The notes beneath the pieces are model-generated. The model searched no databases and was not told the DNA's origin. It worked only from the letters and a program-made list of their open reading frames with translations. 64,000 nt of DNA from Diphasiastrum complanatum. Taxonomy: Eukaryota > Streptophyta > Lycopodiopsida > Lycopodiales > Lycopodiaceae. Shown here piece after piece: positions 1 to 14,806 of this stretch. The stretch covers positions 19,704,070 to 19,768,069 of the forward strand of contig CM055092.1 in NCBI GenBank assembly GCA_029204225.1, given 5' to 3'. A program made the position numbers and the translations under genes. The stretch's first letter is position 1. Each line of letters opens with the position of its first letter.

Positions 1-40
1 CAAAGATCCATTTATGGTCCTTAGTACTATACTTTCAACA
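1..40 (+). repeat. 3' end of a Copia left LTR
   Basis: The tract ends in TTTCAACA and is followed at once by TGGTATCAGA, the usual plant primer site complementary to the 3' end of initiator tRNA-Met. The full-length Copia element at 17,007 has the same LTR-end/primer-site arrangement (TTCAACA then TGGTATCAG). The rest of this LTR lies left of the window. Confidence 0.6.
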
Positions 41-50
41 TGGTATCAGA
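41..50 (+). other. Primer binding site (tRNA-iMet) of Copia C1
   Basis: TGGTATCAGA directly abuts the LTR end. It would prime minus-strand cDNA synthesis in a Ty1/Copia cycle. Confidence 0.65.
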
Positions 51-665
51 TCAAGGTTATGGATCAGTGTTTAAAACTAATCCACTTGTAGCAGGTTTTT
101 GGTGCAAAAAAGCTAGTATTGGAAGGGCGAGCTGGTAACCTGGAATTGGAGAGGGAATTTGATCCCAAACTTCTTGTGGATCAAAATCTATACTGTTCAC
201 ATGTGTGGGCAACTCTGAACCAGCATCTAAACCCCCATATTCATTGGATCACTGTAATTTCATTTGGTGTCAGTTTGATGTAATTTTTAGTGCAAATCCT
301 AGAATAAGCTACCAAGATTATTTGCCATTAATTAGTTTTGGATTTGATTCATGAGAAATAATTAATCTAGGCTGAATTCAGACCTTCTTAAAGTGGAAAC
401 TAGGTCTAGAAAGTACATCAACGTGAAAGAGAGAGATAGAGTCATTCTATTGTCCAAAAATAGCCAAGATTGGCAAGATTTGCTTGAGAGTACTTTTCAC
501 TTCATCTTATCTTCATTCCAGATTTGTGAGGGAGTGATAGAACTATGATTACAAGTCCATCTGTTGGACTAGAAGTCAAGATTTGAGTGAAACACTACAA
601 GTTAGAAACCTTTCTGAGTTTCAAGTTCAACCAAATCTATATCGTGTGTAGAATTTTACAGTAAG
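51..665 (+). other. Untranslated leader of Copia C1
   Basis: This AT-rich stretch lies between the primer site and the gag ATG at 666 and has no convincing reading frame. Its length is like that of the leader of the intact-ended Copia element (17,606-18,353). Confidence 0.5.
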
Positions 666-1232
666 ATGGGATCTGCAAAAGCATACCTTCTAGAAGCTAG
701 TGAAAGGTTAAATGCTACCAATTATGCTATTTGGAAAGTGAGGATGGAGTCACTCATGGTTCTCCAAGATCTTTATGAGTTTCTAATTGATGATGAAGAT
801 GAACCTCTAGGTGCACATGAGTTAGCTAAATACAAGAGAAGATCTAGGCTTGCACTTCACTGTGTGATGATGAATGTAAGCAATGATTTACTAAGAGAAG
901 TATCAGCTTGTACTAGTGCTAAAGAGGCTTGGAAATCTTTAAAATCAATCTATGAGTGGAGTAACACTTCGAGGGTTCTCATGCTTAGGAATCAGATTCT
1001 GCAAGGCATGAAGAGGAGTGATGAGAGTGCACAGGCTTATGTGCTCAGAATCAAGTCTCTCAATAGGGAGTTAGCTTCCATTGGAGAGAAGATTCAAGAT
1101 GGTGAGCTTGTTCAGATTGTCCTTCATGGTCTAGGGAGTGACTTTTCAAATTTGGTCCAAAGCTTTGCAATCCAAGACACTTTGCCCACTATAGAAAAGC
1201 TTCACAGTGTAGTAGTGGCTGAAGAGTGTAGG
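666..1232 (+). pseudogene. Copia gag, N-terminal part (C1)
   Basis: The frame opens with ATG at 666 and encodes a UBN2/Retrotran_gag-type protein. It contains WKVRMESL near residue 23, a KEAWKSLKSIYE block near residue 88 and a LRNQILQGMKRSDES block near residue 109, which match the gag of the complete element at 18,354 closely. Gag forms the particle that packages element RNA. Homology stops at about residue 188, where the strand of coding switches. The zinc knuckle that should follow is found instead on the minus strand at about 2290-2360. This is a truncated fragment and not expected to function. Confidence 0.8.
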
Positions 1233-2408
1233 ATGCATCTAGTCTTAAGGCCTTAGCACACTCACAAAGAGATCTATTTCTTCTCTCACTCACTCCATTT
1301 TGTTGAGGGGTGTATGGATATGACAACTCCCTCTTTATGCCATTAGAACTACAAAAGTCAATCAACTTATTGGAGATATATTCACCTCCATTATCACTCC
1401 TTAATACCTTAATCTTGGTACTAAGTTGATTTTCTACCAAAGTCTTGAACTTTACAAAAGAATCAAACACCATAGATTTTCTAGACAAGAAGTACATCCA
1501 ACATTATCTAGAATAGTCATCAATGAAGATTACATAATACTTGGCACCACCATTAGACTTGTATGAAAAGCTATGAACATCCGAATGGATGAGTTCAAGA
1601 GGAGAGCTTGATCTTGATGTAGATCTTGAGAAGGGTAGTTTGTGAGCCTTTGAGAGGCTGCATGCTTCACATCTCTTCTCACACTTTGACAAATGCTTGC
1701 CAGAGTCCAACTGCAAGCTCCTTTGCAACCATAGATTCCATGGCTTTAAATTTGAGATGGCCCAACCTTTTGTGCCATAGTTCCACCTTTGATAATTCCA
1801 CCTTTGCCAAGTTAACACTCTCCACTGCAATATTAGCATCAAGCTTAAACAATCTACCTTTCTTAAAGCCTTTAGCTATACATTCATTATTTCTAAGGAT
1901 GGAACAACTCCATGCTTAAATTGTACATCAAGGCCATTATTCATTAATTGGCCAACACTAAGCAAATTTTTGGTTAACTTAGGAACATAAAGAACATTCT
2001 CAAGATTCATCCTTTTGGATGATCCAACATACAATGGAATGGTTCCTATTCCACTTATCTTACATTCTTGACTACTTGTAGTATAGATTGATCTATGTAA
2101 ATCATTGTAAGAAGGTAAAGTGGAGAAAATGTCCTTTTGATATGTCATGTGGGAACTAGCCCCACTACCAATCCACCAAGAATCATTGGTGTTGCTTTTG
2201 AATGATGGTGGTTTGTTGGAAACCATCAAGGATGACTCTTCTTCATCCTCCTCCTCCTGATGTGCAATGTTGCTTTGTTTGCTCTCTTGTGCCTTCTTCT
2301 TCTTGAGGCATTCTAATGCAAAATGTCCTTTCTTTCCACATAAAAAACATTTGTACTTGGACTTGTCTTTGATCTTGCCCTTTAGCTTTCTCATCACCAT
2401 CCTGCAAA
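1233..2408 (-). pseudogene. Inverted Copia fragment: zinc knuckle, protease, integrase (C1, copy A)
   Basis: Read on the minus strand, 2400-1876 gives a CCHC zinc knuckle (CFLCGKKGHFALEC), an acidic linker and the protease region. The protease motif reads WIGSGASSHM where family members have D-S-G-A, so the catalytic aspartate is lost. After frame breaks, 1842-1504 carries the integrase zinc-finger region and the start of the core (FIDDYSR). 1497-1233 carries LRSDNGGEYIS and NGVSERRNR, the second Asp and the Glu of the DDE triad. Coding ends abruptly at about 1233, where the forward gag ends. The stretch 1468-2050 is duplicated at 2409-2989. Confidence 0.8.
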
Positions 2409-2989
2409 CACCATTGATTTGCTAGACAAGAGGTACATCCAATATCTAAAATAGTCATCAATGAAGATTACATAATACTTGGCACCAGCATTAGACTCGT
2501 GTAAAAAGCTATGAACATCCGAATGGATGAGTTCAAGAGGAGAGCCTTGATCTTGATGTAGATCTTGAGAAGGGTAGTTTGTGAGCCTTTGAGAGGCTGG
2601 ATGCTTCACATCTCTCCCCACACTTTGACAAATGCTTGGGGAGTCCAACTGCAAGATCCTTTGCAACCATAGATTCCATGGCTTTGAAGTTGGGATGGCC
2701 CAACCTTTTGTGCCATAGTTCCACCTTTGATATTTCCACCTTTGCCAAGTTAATACTCTCCACTGCAATATTAGCATCAAGCTTAAACAATCTTCCTTGC
2801 TTAAAGCCTTTGGCTATACATTCACCATTTCTAAGGATGGAACAAACTCCATGCTTAGATTGTACATCAAGGCCATTACCCATTAATTGGCCAACACTAA
2901 GCAAATTCTTGGTTAAATTTGAAACATAAAGGACATTCTCAAGATTCATCCTTTTGGATGATCCAACATACAATGGAATGGTTCCTATT
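2409..2989 (-). pseudogene. Inverted Copia fragment: protease C-terminus and integrase N-terminus (C1, copy B)
   Basis: This is a second, slightly diverged copy of 1468-2050 in the same orientation, offset by about 940 bp. On the minus strand it encodes the protease tail (VLYVSNLTKNLLSVGQL), the GAG-pre-integrase region (ELWHKRLGHPNF, then a C-x2-C remnant reading CGERCEA) and the start of the integrase core. Frame changes near 2640-2780 break it. It ends at about 2989 in unrelated sequence. Confidence 0.75.
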
Positions 2990-4229
2990 GTGTGTCAACT
3001 GTGAAGTTTTTAGCACGTGTGAGCTTCACCACACACCCTACAGGATCTTACTGAGGTGTTGTGATTGCACAAGATTGATCAGAGAACAGTATACTTGAAA
3101 AATCTATGACAAGAGCGCAATGGCATACATCTGATGAAAAAATATAACTTTCTATGAAAATTGAATGTCAGAAATAATTCTAAGTGCTCAGTATGGGAAA
3201 AATAGCCCGCTCTTGCGTAGAGAGAGAAAGTCAATGATGGAAAACTTGGGTAGAGAGAGAATGAGTCCAAAACACCAAAATCTCATTATTCACAATATGG
3301 CAAAACATGCCAAGCTTTCCCTACATGAGAGAGACTCGAATTCCTACAGTGGAGTTGCATGGAAAGTCCACTTAACTGAACTAATTCACCTGCCAGAGAT
3401 CCACATGTGTAACTGCATGCATGGATGTTGCATGTACTGCATGTCAACTCATAAAACTGCCTAGACATGTGTAGATCACAGAAACCACTTTGCATGTTGC
3501 ATGCACTGATTGCATGTGACTTGCATGCATACAGTTGACATTGCATGCTATCTAAACTTCTGCATGTCATCAAAATTGAATCTACCTAACTCAAATCCGA
3601 CCTATACTAGAAGGTTATGTGCTCAATTCACATACCTTTTATGTGCAACATGAAATTTAGTGGAAATAACCATGGACATGGCCCCAAACTCGAGATAGGA
3701 AGATAATATTTTAATAATCTTCACACTCCTCCTTAAAATTTATGTTGACTCTCTACTCTTTCGCTGTGTTCTGCTCGTTGGCAGACTTTCATGCATAGCT
3801 ATGGTATTTTGCTTTCTTACTCTATTCGCCAAGTCTCTCTCTGTTTCTAACAGATCTCTATATTTTCTATATCTCTTCTTTTTCTCTTTTTTTTCGTACA
3901 TGGTTGTGATCTAGAGAGGATCGTTTATGCCTCCACTGTGTGGAGTTTACAAGATAGCTAAACGTAGAGTCACAAGACTAGTTAACGCTAATCAACTAGT
4001 TAATTAGTCTCCGTCATTGCTATTCGTTTCAACTGGACATGAAGCCCGTTCAGCTACTAGCTGGCAGCGGGAAGGATTTCTCTTCATTTGTTTTGTTCTT
4101 TTTGTTTCGCGGTCCAAGAGGTGTGTTTACGATTCGTGATTGATTCGCGAATCATTCATGCTTTAAGTCAAAGACACGTTGACTGTTGCAAATTGTTCTC
4201 GTTCGACCTGCGTGTCTTGTTCGTGCTGC
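2990..4229. other. Non-coding interval
   Basis: No reading frame here resembles a known protein. A dense TGCATG cluster lies at 3414-3566 (separate entry). The remainder is ordinary AT-rich sequence, perhaps residual retrotransposon flank. Confidence 0.5.
3414..3566. repeat. Cluster of nine TGCATG (RY-type) motifs
   Basis: TGCATG occurs at 3414, 3429, 3438, 3491, 3498, 3511, 3522, 3542 and 3561, some extended to TGCATGCAT. TGCATG/CATGCA is the core of the plant RY element bound by B3-domain factors of the ABI3/FUS3/LEC2 class. Whether this cluster is regulatory is inference; no gene start is recognisable nearby. Confidence 0.6.
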
Positions 4230-7080
4230 GACAAAGTTGTAGGAGTTCACCATTTCTGACACTCCCTCTTGAACCTTGCAGCTTTGTTCATTTAACTCAA
4301 TTGCCTCTCTTTGCTTGGTAAAGAGTGGCCTGGTTTCATGAGGAGATCTCCTTGGACTTTTTGATTTAATGAATTGGACTTGGAGCTCTCCTTTCAAGAT
4401 CAAATCTCGAATGTGATGGTACTTCAGAGGAATGTGCTTCATCTTTGATTGGAAGACAGGATCTTGGGACAGATAGATGGCACTCTAGGAGTCCATCATC
4501 ATCGTGCTTGGCCCCTCTTGTGGTATCTCGATTGCCTCCAACATCATCCACAACCACACTACCTCATTCGTCACTTTTGAGGCTGCAACATACTCAACTT
4601 CGCAAGAGAATTGAGCTACCAGGGTTTGCTTTTTGCATATCCAGCTGACTACAGCTCCGCATGCTATTGTACATCCTCCAATAATGGACTTGTTGTCATC
4701 CTTGTAGCTCACCCAGGTCCGTAGATTGTTTGAATACAAGAATTGTAATGTTTAAAGTTGAACTTTGCATAAAAAATAGTAGTGATGCAGTTCGAATCCT
4801 TTTTTTTTGTTTTTAGCTCTGTAGTTAATCCAATATTCTGGGTACCCTTCAGATACTGTAGGATTCGTTTGGCCATTTGCCAATGTGCTAGACCAGGATT
4901 GGAATAGAATTGGCTCAATGCGTAAACAGAGAAGGCCAGATCCAGTCTGGTACAAATTGTCAATTACGTCAAACTCCCGATCAAGTTCTGGTAAGGTATA
5001 TCTGCCATCTTCTGTTCGTCCTCTTCTGTTTTTGGGCAATCTTGTTTCGTGAGCTTGGCTCCAGCTATCATTGGTGTGGCTTTTTCTTTGCAGTCCATCA
5101 TGTGGTACTGCTTCAGCACTTTTCTGGCATATTCTAACTAACTCAAGTGCATTTCGCCATTTGTTTGATCTCTTCTGATCTCCAACCCTAGGTATTTTGT
5201 TGCTTCTCCAAGATCTGTGATTTCGTAGCTTTCAGAAATCTGACTCTTTGTGTCTTTGATCAGCATCAAGGAATTTCTTATCATCAACTAATCATCCACA
5301 AAAATGGTCAATATCACAAAATCCTTAACTACTCTTTTGATGTAGACATTACAGTCTGGTTGAGTAGGGTTGAAGTCTAGAGACTTTAGAAGACCATCAA
5401 GCCTTTTGTACCAGACTCGTGATGCATGTTTTAGACCGTAGATGCATCTCTGCAATTGACAGACATATTGTATGTTGTCGGGGTGTTCATAGCCTTCAGG
5501 TTGCTTCATGAAGATTTTCTCCTCTAGATCTCCGTGGAGAAAGGTTGTTTTCACCTCAATTTGGTGAATTTCTAGATTGTACTGTGTGGCGTATGCAAAG
5601 AGTATCCTTATGCTTGTCATCTTCACCATGGGCGAATATGTGTTGAAATAGTCGACACCATATCTCTGCGTGTAGCCCTTTGGACTAAGCCTTGCCTTGT
5701 AGTGGCCAATAGTGCCATCTAATTTTAGCTTTTTCTTGTAAACCCACTTGCAGTCGACTATTTTTTTGTTTTCTGGTAGTGGCTCTAATGTCAATGCCTC
5801 GTTTTGCCTCATCGACTCGATCTCCTCTAACATTGTCTGCTTCCAAAATTCTCCCTCTAGACTCTGGATAGCTTCTTGGTATGTTGATGGCTCTTCTGTG
5901 AAGCTGCAGTACTCGAACTGCGTGTCTTCACTCCATTGAAGATTGTCAAAATAGCATTCTAGAGGTCTTCTTTGTCTTGTTGACCTTCGACGTTCGTTTC
6001 ATCGCTTCTCAAATATTTCTTGTTCGTGGGGTCGATCATCTGCTTCCTGCTGCTCTGGAGTCTGGGGCTCTGCATTCTGTTTTGATGTATGTCCTCGATC
6101 TCCCTCTTGAATAGGCAGCAATGTGAAGATCTCATGGCCTCTTTCATCTTTCAGTCCAGAGAATTTGGACTCGTCGAACTTCACATCTCTGCTCGAAACA
6201 ACCTTCTTTGTGGTTGGATCGTAGAGTTTGTACACATGTGTTTCGTTCGAGTAGCCGACCATGATTGTTTTTTCGGATTTGTCATCGAGCTTGCTTTTCT
6301 TTTCCTTTGGAATGTGCTTGTATGCTGCATTTCCAAACACTCATACATATGACAGATCAGGCTTTCTTCTTGTCCACATTTCGTATGGTGTTTTGTTCTC
6401 CAGCGTTGTCATTGTAGATCTGTTCTGCAAGTGTATAGCTGTAGCTATTGCCTCGGCCCAGAATTGACCTGGCAATTGAGCTTGTGCCATCATGCATCTG
6501 GCCTTTTCAAATAGCGTTCTGTTTATTCTTTCTGCCACACCGTTGTATTCTGGTGTGTATGCAAGAGTGAACTGGTGTTCGGTCCCCTATACTTTGCATA
6601 ATCTTGAGAATTCTGAGCTTTTGTATTCACCTCCATTGTCAGATCTAAGGATCTGTATATTTTTTGAGGTGTGTCTCTCTACGAATGCCACAAACTTCTT
6701 GAAAGAATCAAATACTTTGAATTTCTTCTTCAAGTAGTAGATCGTGGTCATTCGGTTGTAATCATCTATGAATGTTAGAAAGTATCTCGAACTTAAGAGC
6801 GAATCTGTTTTCATCGGTTCACACACATTAGAGTGGATGAGCTCAAGAACTTCTTTGGCTCTTCTTCCCTTGTGTGTGAATGGATTCCGATGTTGCTTGC
6901 CTTTTTGACAAGCTTCGCAGAATTCAGCCTCTGGCCTTGAAATCTTGAGACCTGTGACAATGTCCTTTATGTTCATGTATACAGACTCCACATGTTCAGA
7001 TGATACATGCTTCTATGCCATAGATGATCTTCATTTTCTGAAGAATTTAATATGCTTTTAGAGTTGCTAATTATTTGGGC
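4230..7080 (-). pseudogene. Copia pol remnant: integrase, reverse transcriptase, RNase H (C3)
   Basis: Reading right to left, the fragment starts with a degenerate integrase zinc finger (H-x-H near 7020, FCEACQKGKQ near 6910). The integrase core follows with FLTFIDDYNR and LRSDNGGEYKSS, and after a break AERINRTLFEKAR. A linker with KLYDPTTKKVV (6340-5999) precedes the reverse transcriptase at 5833-5288 (CKWVYKKKLK, IFVDD catalytic motif kept). RNase H follows in broken frames (LAFSVYALSQF near 4930; KQTLVAQFSCEVEYVAAS near 4590) and the tail reaches about 4230. Gag and protease are absent and no LTR was found. At least five frame breaks show it is dead. Domain order INT-RT-RH identifies Ty1/Copia. 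Confidence 0.85.
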
Positions 7081-7149
7081 CTAGTAGAGATCTCATTCTC
7101 TGCATCCGACCGTCAGCAGCTTGTTTGTCGTCTTCTTGATCATACGACA

Positions 7150-9380
7150 AGTATTATCTATAGAAATTTAAAATGAAAACTGTACTAATGGCAAAAGAAT
7201 TGTACGACGTTGTTACAGGTGCAGAAGAAAAACCCAAAGAGGACGACGCGACAATCGCCAGATGAAAGTTGAAGGATGAAAATGCTTTCGCACTGATCAT
7301 TCTCAACATCACGGATACCCAGATCGGCCATGTATCCAAGGCTCAGACATCGAAAGAAGTTTGGGACATCTTGAGCACACTATACGAAGTGCGAGATATA
7401 GCTTCCAAGCTACATCTCAGGAAGAAATTCTATTCCCTCAAGATGATGAATGGTGATTCTCTGCAGAATCACATTAATCCATTCAAGAACCTACTAAGAC
7501 AAATGGCCGCTGTCGGATTTGTCATAGACGATCAAGACGTAGTGATGCAACTGCATACAAGCTTGCCAAGTTCTTATGACAGCTGGGTGATGATCATCAT
7601 GACTCATCCATAATTGGCTCTTTCAAGAGTCATTACTATGTTGTTGCAGGAAGACACGCGAAGGAACAACGCCTCGAGTTCCTCAGCTGATTCTCACGCC
7701 TTGTACACCAACAAGAACGCGACAAAGCAGAAGAAGAAGAAAGGCCTGAAGCAATCAAAGCCAGACCAGAAACTAGCTCAGCACAAGGAACAGTCAAATC
7801 TGCAGACAAAGAAGAAGCTGTTTTGCAGATACTACAAATGAAACAACCACGAAATTCAAGACTGCCAAATACTTCAAGCGAAGAACAATAGCAAGGGACA
7901 GTCAAATCAAGTGGCAAATGTAGCTGCAAAAGCTCCACAGCCTATTCAAGAAGCGGAGCATGATGCCTTCATGACCAACCATCAAGAAGCATCTGGCGAC
8001 AGTTCTTGGCTCCTAGATTCTGGAGCCACTCAGCACATGACTAGCCTCATTGGCTATTTTGAGTCCTATACACCTTACAGTACCCAGAAGTTCGTTCACC
8101 TTGGAGACAATGGCACACAAGCTATTAAAGGTGAAGGCACTATAATATTATGTTCTTTGAATGATCAGTCTAAGCTACTCTCTAAAGTCCTGTATGTACC
8201 AAAGTTATCTACAAATCTGCTCTCTGTAAGCAGAATCACAGATCTAGGACACTGAGTAGAATTCAAATGTGATCAATGTAAAGTAGTTGATAGGACAAGC
8301 AAGATCCTAGCACTCAAAAAGAGGCATGGATACTTGTATAAATTAAGTCATTGTTTTTTTGCCTCTAGTCAGGCTCTCAGTACTTCAATTCATACAAATA
8401 AAGGTTTACTTTATAGACTTGGTCATTTAAATCATGTTGTTGTACAATGAATGTCTGGACAATCTATTGTTCTTGATCTCAACTATCCTCGCAAAAAAGT
8501 CGAGTTACTTGTCTGTCAAGACTGTCTAGTTGGTAAACAGACTAGAAAACCATCCAAGTCAAGCCATCAGCATATTGCTAGAGGCTTGCTAGATGTTGTA
8601 CATTCAGATATTTGTGGCCCGATGAAAAATCCTTCGTTGAAGGATGCCAAGTATTTTATAACCTTCATTGACAAATTCTTTAAAAGGACGATGGTGTATT
8701 TCATAAAGAAAAAATCAGAAGCTTTCAACTGCTTCAGAATCTTCAAGGAGCATGCAGAAAAGGAGACTAGAAGGATGATCAAGGCCCTAAGGTCAGACAA
8801 CGGTGAAAAATACATCTCTGTCGAGTTTAAGGAGTACTGTCAAAGCCAGGACATTGAGCAACAGTTCATCACTCCTTACAGTCCTCAGTCTAATGGCTTA
8901 GCTGAGAGGAAGAACCATACTCTGGTCGAATATGCTAAATGTATGCTATCGCATGCGTCGTTGCCCAAGAGATTCTGGGCTGAAGCTGTCTCCACTGTAG
9001 CTTATGTCCAGAACAGATGTTCGACCAAGGCCCTCTCAGACAAGACACCCCATGAGGTGTGGATAGGCTCTAAGACTTCTTTGAAGAACTTAAGAGTGTT
9101 TGGGTGCATTGCCTACACGCAGATCCCAAAAGACACAAGGAAGAAATTGGACTTCCAAGGTCTCAAGACCATCCTGATCGGTTATACTTCGTCTGATAAC
9201 ACCTACAAGCTGTACGATCCTGATACCTAGCAAATCTTATATAGCTGGGATACAGTCTTTATCGAGGATCAATTCGTCGACCTCAAAGGCAAGGATATTG
9301 CTCAAGAAGAACCTACATCTCCTGCCATTGACACGACAGTCCGAGCTTCTGGCTCAGGCGTGTCTATTGTTGACCTACTA
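7150..9380 (+). pseudogene. Copia gag-protease-integrase remnant in one frame with seven stops (C4)
   Basis: One frame carries gag (KEVWDILSTLYE, near 7350-7390), a degenerate zinc knuckle (about 7820-7860, second Cys replaced by Tyr and a stop inside), the protease motif WLLDSGATQHM (about 8010) and integrase. The integrase has VCQDCLVGKQ, FITFIDKFFK (second D of the usual FIDD changed to K), ALRSDNGEKYIS and NGLAERKNH. In-frame stops lie at 7263 (TGA), 7611 (TAA), 7839 (TGA), 8253 (TGA), 8448 (TGA), 9228 (TAG) and 9378 (TAG), with no frameshift. RT and RNase H are missing: homology ends near 9380, shortly before an AG microsatellite. No LTR is visible. It lies head to head with the minus-strand remnant at 4230-7080 but differs from it in sequence. 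Confidence 0.85.
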
Positions 9381-9446
9381 TAGCAAGGAATGAATGCCCT
9401 ATAATATCTAAATTGGCTAGAGACAAACAAATACCTACATGGATGT

Positions 9447-9554
<108 letters not shown>

Positions 9555-9780
9555 TAAGAAGAGAAGGTTTTGCAAGCAATGAAAAGAGACATGTTGAGCT
9601 AGAGTAGTTCTAGTATTAGAAGGACAACATAAAGTAGAGTGTGTGATGTCTAGTTCCATTGTAATCCTCTTACAATTTTAAGTATTTAAAAAAAAATGAA
9701 CCCATATCTATGGGTCAATTTATACTCTTGAAAATATATGTTGATGCATTTTGTACTTGTGAATGTAAGATTGAAAATGA

Positions 9781-10014
9781 AATGATTTATTTCTAATTAC
9801 AAGGTTGATTCAATTATCTTGATTTAAATAATGAGAAACATGTTCTTATCTCGTTTGAGAAGCTAATTGTATGTTGTCTCATAATAGACTACTAAGAAAT
9901 GATTTATTTGTAACTATAGGGTTGATTCAATTATCTTGATTTAAATGATGAGAAGCATGTTCTTATCTTGTTTGAGAAGCTAATTGTATGTTGTCTCATA
10001 ATAGACTACTAAGG
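9781..10014. repeat. Tandem duplication, 117-bp unit, two copies
   Basis: Units at 9781-9897 and 9898-10014 share nearly all bases, beginning AATGATTTATTT and ending near ACTACTAAG. Only scattered substitutions separate them. No coding content. Confidence 0.9.
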
Positions 10015-10055
10015 AATGAAATTTGAATGCCATGAATGTTGGACATGTTGTGCAT

Positions 10056-10370
10056 CTAGTCATTAAGACCTTCAGAAACTTGTTGTAAACTGTCAACATC
10101 TTGTACTTTGGGAGGCTGCTCCTTGGCAATGTTCCATTCTACCCCTAAAACTGACCTGAGATCCGATTCATCTTCACTATTACTAGACTCAAAATTGACC
10201 TCACTACTAGAAGCCTCATCCCACTTAAACAAAGGTATTGATGCCCTCTCAGATTGAGGGATCTCTGGATAACCATCCACTATTGTGCATTCTCTACCCC
10301 TCTTGAAAGATACGCACTCATGATAAAATGTCAATGATGTAGTTGCTAAGTCTAGCCACAATACATGCAT
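10056..10370 (-). CDS. Short open frame of 104 codons, unknown
   Basis: The frame runs from an ATG at 10,370 to a stop at 10,056. The product is acidic in its second half (SSNSEDESD) with no signal peptide or membrane span. I do not recognise it. The block TLTFYHECVSFKRG faintly recalls the region between protease and RT in some Gypsy polyproteins, so a decayed retroelement fragment is possible. It could also be a chance open frame. Confidence 0.2.
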   Translation of the reverse strand: MHVLWLDLATTSLTFYHECVSFKRGRECTIVDGYPEIPQSERASIPLFKWDEASSSEVNFESSNSEDESDLRSVLGVEWNIAKEQPPKVQDVDSLQQVSEGLND

Positions 10371-14524
<4,154 letters not shown>

Positions 14525-14806
14525 GGACGTCGGATTTCGACATTTGTATTATCCGTCGGAATCTGACGTCCGCTTTGTGCTCTTTTTTTTTTGCACGGAC
14601 AGTTGACGTCATCCATTTAAAAAGTTGTAGTCTCCAAAATGGGATGTCGGATTCTGACATGTTTATTGGCCGTTGGAATCTGACGTCTGTAAACAAAAAA
14701 AAATTCTGGCAAATTTTTTTTTTCGGCAATTTTTTTTTTTTGTGTCGAATTCCAACGGATTATGAAATTTTTTTGAATCCGTCGAAACCTTGTGTCGGAA
14801 ATCGCA
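14525..14806. repeat. Cluster of GTCGGAATCTGACG-type inverted repeats
   Basis: Two 45-bp stem-loop units lie 117 bp apart (14,526-14,570 and 14,643-14,687). Each has a left arm like GACGTCGGATTTCGACA and a right arm like CCGTCGGAATCTGACGTC, which are near reverse complements. A third, more decayed version (GTGTCGAATTCCAACGG then GAATCCGTCGAAACC) lies near 14,742-14,800. The pattern resembles subterminal repeats of a DNA transposon or a small MITE, but I found no transposase or clear termini. Confidence 0.6.

Larger units (their letters stand above)
1..2989. mobile_element. Rearranged Ty1/Copia retrotransposon (C1), incomplete
   Basis: This interval holds the last bases of a left LTR, a primer binding site, a leader, a forward gag and then inverted fragments of the same kind of polyprotein. 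Forward gag coding stops at about 1232, and from there to 2989 only the minus strand codes, in the order protease-integrase (2989-2409), zinc knuckle-protease-integrase (2408-1233). No right LTR, reverse transcriptase or RNase H is visible. I infer a degraded element that has undergone an internal inversion and a tandem duplication. It could instead be two related elements inserted in opposite directions. Confidence 0.75.

Noticed and set aside
7150-9380. Alternative genetic code or stop readthrough to explain the one-frame Copia remnant
   Set aside because: TGA, TAG and TAA all occur, host genes use normal stops, and catalytic residues are also lost, so decay is the simpler explanation.
9781-10014. 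CRISPR array
   Set aside because: There are only two adjacent copies with no spacers, and the DNA is a plant nuclear genome. No other repeat series in the window has repeat-spacer structure.
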